Below are positions 60,935 to 64,000 of a stretch of DNA of 64,000 nt, piece by piece (position 1 is the first letter of the stretch; every line of letters begins with the position of its first letter). The stretch is from positions 402,281-466,280 of the forward strand of contig NZ_JADOTV010000002.1 of assembly GCF_015767245.1 (NCBI RefSeq). Reading direction: 5' to 3'. The notes below the pieces were generated by a model. The model had not been told where the DNA came from. It did no database searches and saw only the letters and a list, made by a program, of their open reading frames with translations. Both the position numbers and the translations under genes were made by a program. This stretch comes from Aureivirga sp. CE67 (GTDB taxonomy: Bacteria; Bacteroidota; Bacteroidia; Flavobacteriales; Flavobacteriaceae).

Positions 60935-61738
60935 ATGAAAAATAAAATATTATTCATTGGAATTCTTTTGTTTTCATTTGTTTTATTTTCATGTGATGAG
61001 AATGAAAATCAGAGAGAAGAAACAATTCAATTTCTTTCAAAGCAATATGAAAAAAGAAAAGAAAAATTAGATTCTTTAATAAAACTTCGTAGATATGCAA
61101 GGGAATTATATAAAAGCAATAAATCGATTAGTCCTAAAGAAAGAGTCTTAGAGAGATTTCAAAATGATATTTTTTGGGATGAAGTTTACAATGAATATCT
61201 AATGAAAATAGATTTGAAAGATTCTTTATTTTCTGAAAAAGAAAATGCTTTTCGGTTATATTCTGCTTTTTTCAAAAAGACAAAATTTAAAACAAGAACA
61301 AAGTTTAATTCTTTAAAGGATTTAGAAGTGTTAGATGATAAGTTAATTGTTTTAAAGCTGAAGTTAGATGTTTTAAATGCATATTTAGAAGCTTTTGATG
61401 CATTTGTAAATAAAAAACATTATGATAATTTTCGTAAAATAGAAGAAAAGGTTGCCACGAATCCATATCTGAAATATGAGTTAATCGAACAGGAATCTGG
61501 AGCTTATTCAGTATTTCTAGAACAAGAAGAATTAACAAAAAGTAGCTTTATTAGAAATATTGAAATTGAAGAAATTGTAAACCAAAACGGAGTTATTGTT
61601 ACACCAAAAATCGATATTCATTATATTTTGGGATATGGTTTTATTTCCAATAATTTTAAACCAGAAGAAAATGATAAACATAGATTTAAAGCTAAATTTG
61701 ATAAAGAATCATCAGAGATATTTTTACTTAGTAGATAA
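60935..61738 (+). CDS. Lipoprotein of unknown function, tandem to the previous one
   Basis: A 267-residue lipoprotein, lipobox LFSCD (Cys20). Like its neighbour it is helical (FLSKQYEKRKEKLDSLIKLRRYARELY, then long charged helices), then ends in a beta region (VNQNGVIVTPKIDIHYILGYGFISN). The pair may come from an old duplication and is co-transcribed. Its end overlaps the convergent membrane-protein gene by 15 bases. Confidence 0.7.
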   Translation: MKNKILFIGILLFSFVLFSCDENENQREETIQFLSKQYEKRKEKLDSLIKLRRYARELYKSNKSISPKERVLERFQNDIFWDEVYNEYLMKIDLKDSLFSEKENAFRLYSAFFKKTKFKTRTKFNSLKDLEVLDDKLIVLKLKLDVLNAYLEAFDAFVNKKHYDNFRKIEEKVATNPYLKYELIEQESGAYSVFLEQEELTKSSFIRNIEIEEIVNQNGVIVTPKIDIHYILGYGFISNNFKPEENDKHRFKAKFDKESSEIFLLSR

Positions 61739-62371
61739 GTTGTTATTTTCTTCTTTCATTCCAGAAATAAAATAAACATTGTGTAGTTTTTTTCTTCGAA
61801 CTAATAAATAAACTGAAGTTGTTGCATTTGCTAGGATACAAGAAATTGGATACATAATTGTTGTTAGCGTATAATTTCTTAGCGCAAAAAGAGATAAGAT
61901 TTGAGTTACATTTGACCAAGTGTAAACTGTCAGACCTTCTTGTAATGGTTTGTTCCAAGATTTTCTCATTGTAGGAATGTATGCAATTAGGTTGACAACA
62001 CTAACGATAAGTTCTGAGAGAAAAGGTGTTTTTGTTAGCATCCACGCCGGGATTGCTATGATTGAACTTATGAATAAAAACCAATCTATTTTAGTGATTT
62101 TTTTCTCACCATTAGAAATACAAAGAATTGTGATTACAAGACACAAAGTTGCATTCATTAAAGTAGGAACAGCACCCCAATAAGCTCCACCTTTCCACTG
62201 TCCACCAGCTGCGATATAAGTTTGAATAGTCCAAATAATCCATGTGAAAATATGAGGTTTTATTTGCTTTTTTATGATTCCATAGATATAACCGTAGTTT
62301 CCCAAAATCAAGACAAGAACTGCAATTATGGAAAGACTTTCTTTGGATAATAAAAAAGATAAATAGAGCAA
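61724..62371 (-). CDS. Multi-helix membrane protein, function unknown
   Basis: A 215-residue protein with six to seven membrane helices. The segment YIYGIIKKQIKPHIFTWIIWTIQTYIAAGGQWKGGAYWG and the later AYIPTMRKSWNKPLQEGLTVYTWSNV have the proline- and tryptophan-rich turns seen in PQ-loop/SWEET-like proteins, so a small transporter is possible. I do not assign a substrate. The C-terminal 15 bases overlap the convergent lipoprotein gene. Confidence 0.7.
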   Translation of the reverse strand: MLYLSFLLSKESLSIIAVLVLILGNYGYIYGIIKKQIKPHIFTWIIWTIQTYIAAGGQWKGGAYWGAVPTLMNATLCLVITILCISNGEKKITKIDWFLFISSIIAIPAWMLTKTPFLSELIVSVVNLIAYIPTMRKSWNKPLQEGLTVYTWSNVTQILSLFALRNYTLTTIMYPISCILANATTSVYLLVRRKKLHNVYFISGMKEENNNLSTK

Positions 62372-62612
62372 ATTATAGAAGATTTTAAGAGTTCATTATT
62401 AAAATTAAAACAAAAGATTTAGTTCTACAAATTGCTTGAAAGGATGTGGAAATGGAAGAATAAAAGAGTATTTGAATGAAAAAAAAATGAATTCTAGAAT
62501 AAAATTACTAGAAGTAATAATTAGTTATTAATGTTAAAAAAAAATAGAATAATTAATTTATTGGCATTATTGTTGGTATTGTTCGATTTTTATTAACGAA
62601 AATAGATAAGCT

Positions 62613-63035
62613 ATGAAAGCAAATTATTTTATCAGATTCATTTTAATGTTATTAATAATACCAGCAGTTTCTTGTTCAAGTGATGATGATGGAAATCAAA
62701 AAAAAGTAGAGAGTATTGTTGGAAAGTGGGCTATTGAAGCTAGTATTATAAATGATGTTCAAAAAGAATATGAACACCAAATAGGCTGTGAAAAAGATTA
62801 CTATGAATTTACAGTAGACAATTTATTTACCATAGTTGGACATGAAGAAAATTGTTATGTTCCAAATAGTGGTATTTATGTAGATTATATTGTAAATGAC
62901 AACAAATTATTGGTTTATAGTGAGGAAGATGATGAAATTTACATAGATGCCACTTTTTCTATTGAGGGTAACATTTTAGAAATAATTTTCGACACAGAAG
63001 ATGGTGATATAATAGGGATTTTTAAAAAAATGTAA
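62613..63035 (+). CDS. Lipocalin-like lipoprotein
   Basis: A 140-residue lipoprotein (lipobox AVSCS, Cys21; SSDDDGNQKK after it). The mature part starts IVGKWAIEASIINDVQKEYEHQIGCEKDYYEFT and ends with strands like a small lipocalin barrel (DATFSIEGNILEIIFDTEDGDIIGIFKK), as in many Bacteroidota lipocalin-like proteins. The ligand is unknown. It has its own terminator. Confidence 0.8.
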   Translation: MKANYFIRFILMLLIIPAVSCSSDDDGNQKKVESIVGKWAIEASIINDVQKEYEHQIGCEKDYYEFTVDNLFTIVGHEENCYVPNSGIYVDYIVNDNKLLVYSEEDDEIYIDATFSIEGNILEIIFDTEDGDIIGIFKKM

Positions 63036-63047
63036 ATATTAAAATTA

Positions 63048-63078
63048 AACTCAATGAGAATTCATTGGGTTTTTTTAT
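63048..63078 (+). terminator. Terminator of the lipocalin-like gene
   Basis: AACTCAATGA pairs with TCATTGGGTT around GAAT (one G-T pair), followed by a T run. Confidence 0.9.
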
Positions 63079-63093
63079 AAAAAAAATAAACTT

Positions 63094-63663
63094 ATGAAAT
63101 TTATAAAAAATACTTTGGTTTTTGCTTTTGTCTTTTTGGTTACTTGTACTTATGCTCAAGATACGAATAAGAATAAAGGTTTTTTCAACATTACAAAAAT
63201 AAGCTATATCAATGCATTCAGTAGTAAAGAAAAGATAGAATGGCCAGATGCAACTGCAAATTATGATTATGACTCAAAAGGTAGTCATGCTAAATCTTTA
63301 CAAACAATAAATGGATTCTTTTTATCTGAAAGATTTTCAATTGGTGTAGGAATTGGTTTAGATAGATATGAAAAACCAGGATTTAATTCTATTCCATTAT
63401 TTGCAGATTTTAGATGGTATTTGTCTAAAGAAAAAAACTCATTTTACGCTTATACAGATCTTGGAATGACTATCAAAACAAGCTCTGCTCCTGGAGGATT
63501 TATGGGAAATATTGGAGCTGGATATAAATTCAATCCTTTTAATAAATTGTTTATTGTGACGGATATATTTTATACAAATAAGTATTTGAAATCTGAAGAA
63601 GGATCTGCAAAAAAAACTCTAAATTCAAATGGAGTTGGAATTAGTTTAGGAGTGTTGTTTTAG
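63094..63663 (+). CDS. Small outer-membrane beta-barrel protein
   Basis: A 189-residue exported protein, signal peptide TCTYAQ, then alternating amphipathic strands (FSIGVGIGLDRYEKPGFNSIPLFADFRWYL, AYTDLGMTIKTSS, GNIGAGYKFNPFNKLFIVTDIFY) ending in VGISLGVLF with a C-terminal Phe, as expected for an eight-stranded outer-membrane barrel. Function is unknown. It lies 16 bases after the previous terminator. Confidence 0.85.
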   Translation: MKFIKNTLVFAFVFLVTCTYAQDTNKNKGFFNITKISYINAFSSKEKIEWPDATANYDYDSKGSHAKSLQTINGFFLSERFSIGVGIGLDRYEKPGFNSIPLFADFRWYLSKEKNSFYAYTDLGMTIKTSSAPGGFMGNIGAGYKFNPFNKLFIVTDIFYTNKYLKSEEGSAKKTLNSNGVGISLGVLF

Positions 63664-63760
63664 AGTAATTTAAGATTGTTGTTTTTTATTATTTAAAGTT
63701 TTGATTATTGAAGTATTATGATAGATATTTTTTATATTAGATCTTTAAAATTTTAAAAAT

Positions 63761-63904
63761 ATGAAAAAGATATTATTATCATTAGTTTTAATGATGACTG
63801 CATTAATTGGATTTTCTCAGGAGAATAAGAAAGATAAAAATTATTATTATGATAGAAGTATACCTTATAATAGTATTCACGGCTTTTTCATAAAAAAAGA
63901 GTGA
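63761..63904 (+). pseudogene. Start of a secreted-protein gene, apparently truncated
   Basis: An ATG at 63761 opens a 47-residue frame with a textbook signal peptide (MKKILLSLVLMMTALIGFSQ) followed by only 27 residues (ENKKDKNYYYDRSIPYNSIH and GFFIKKE) before a TGA. A real exported protein should be longer, and its last codons read into sequence that looks like the end of a mobile element. The likely reading is a gene interrupted near 63881-63890. It could also be a small secreted peptide. Confidence 0.55.
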
Positions 63905-64000
63905 TTCCAAAAAAATGATATTTTTGTTTCGCCAAAAATCAAAATACATCATGAAATCACTCAAAAAAACGAAATTAAAAGATACTATGAAGAATTGCAA
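63881..64000 (+). mobile_element. Possible left end of an insertion sequence with a transposase start
   Basis: From about GGCTTTTTCATAA the sequence changes character. GAGTGATT (63899) and AATCACTC (63954) form an inverted pair around the first leader, and an ATG at 63951 opens a basic frame (MKSLKKTKLKDTMKNC...) that runs off the window, plausible for a transposase N-terminus. The element's identity and boundary cannot be determined from this fragment. Confidence 0.35.

Noticed and set aside
63803..64000. Minus-strand membrane-like frame at the right edge
   Set aside because: It is antisense to the signal-peptide gene and the putative IS leader, and its hydrophobicity arises from AT-rich composition.

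Overview
The window looks like a chromosomal segment of a low-GC Bacteroidota bacterium of the class Flavobacteriia, most likely a marine Flavobacteriaceae member. The evidence is strong AT richness, type IX secretion (T9SS) C-terminal sorting domains, PorP/SprF and plug-type (DUF5103) T9SS proteins, a Na+-translocating NADH:quinone reductase, and promoters of the Bacteroidota type (TTTG, about 20 bases, TAnnTTTG). I see no phage, integrated plasmid or CRISPR array.

Layout. 0-4 kb: periplasmic nitrate reductase operon on the minus strand (napD, napA, a tetraheme NapB-like protein made of two NapB modules, a pentaheme lipoprotein), running off the left edge. 4.5-6 kb: lpdA. 6.2-14.2 kb: a SprB/SprF-like surface operon with a 1675-residue T9SS-exported protein carrying seven near-identical 78-residue repeats, a PorP/SprF protein and an OmpA/TPR/propeller protein. 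14.16-14.74 kb: an array of eight stem-loops with two alternating outer stems around one constant hairpin core. 14.9-23.3 kb: an animal-type glutaminase with ankyrin repeats, dipeptidyl peptidase IV, two POT peptide transporters and a thioredoxin-like protein, which form a peptide and glutamine utilisation neighbourhood. 23.4-25 kb: MazG-like protein, small membrane protein, cyclophilin lipoprotein, tRNA-Phe.

25.1-32.8 kb: a T9SS cargo protein with duplicated modules, then a curli-type operon (curlin-like protein, CsgE with an extra N-terminal domain, CsgF, CsgG with a barrel-like tail, propeller lipoprotein). 32.9-39.9 kb: purM, photolyase, apbE (flavin transferase probably serving NqrB/NqrC), an OmpA lipoprotein and a sodium:alanine symporter. 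40.0-40.4 kb and 43.4-43.5 kb: patches of structured dispersed repeats, including a possible Flavo-1-like RNA and a palindromic repeat that has become part of a lipoprotein signal peptide. 40.4-47 kb: DoxX-type protein, DUF1599, LOG, folP, DUF3667, apaG and the T9SS plug protein. 47.2-53.1 kb: complete nqrABCDEF operon with a clear promoter.

53.3-55 kb: a probable orphan immunity island (unknown protein, SMI1/KNR4, SUKH-3). 55-59 kb: GT2, GT39 and YceI operon and a membrane-anchored AraC regulator; a shared 23-base motif lies upstream of both. 59.4-64 kb: mostly small flavobacterial lipoproteins and membrane proteins, ending in what looks like a secreted-protein gene cut off by a mobile element.

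The most unusual items are the stem-loop array at 14.16-14.74 kb, the animal-like glutaminase, the duplicated NapB, the CsgE and CsgG domain additions, and the repeat-derived signal peptide at 43.5 kb. Function calls come from reading sequence motifs without database searches.
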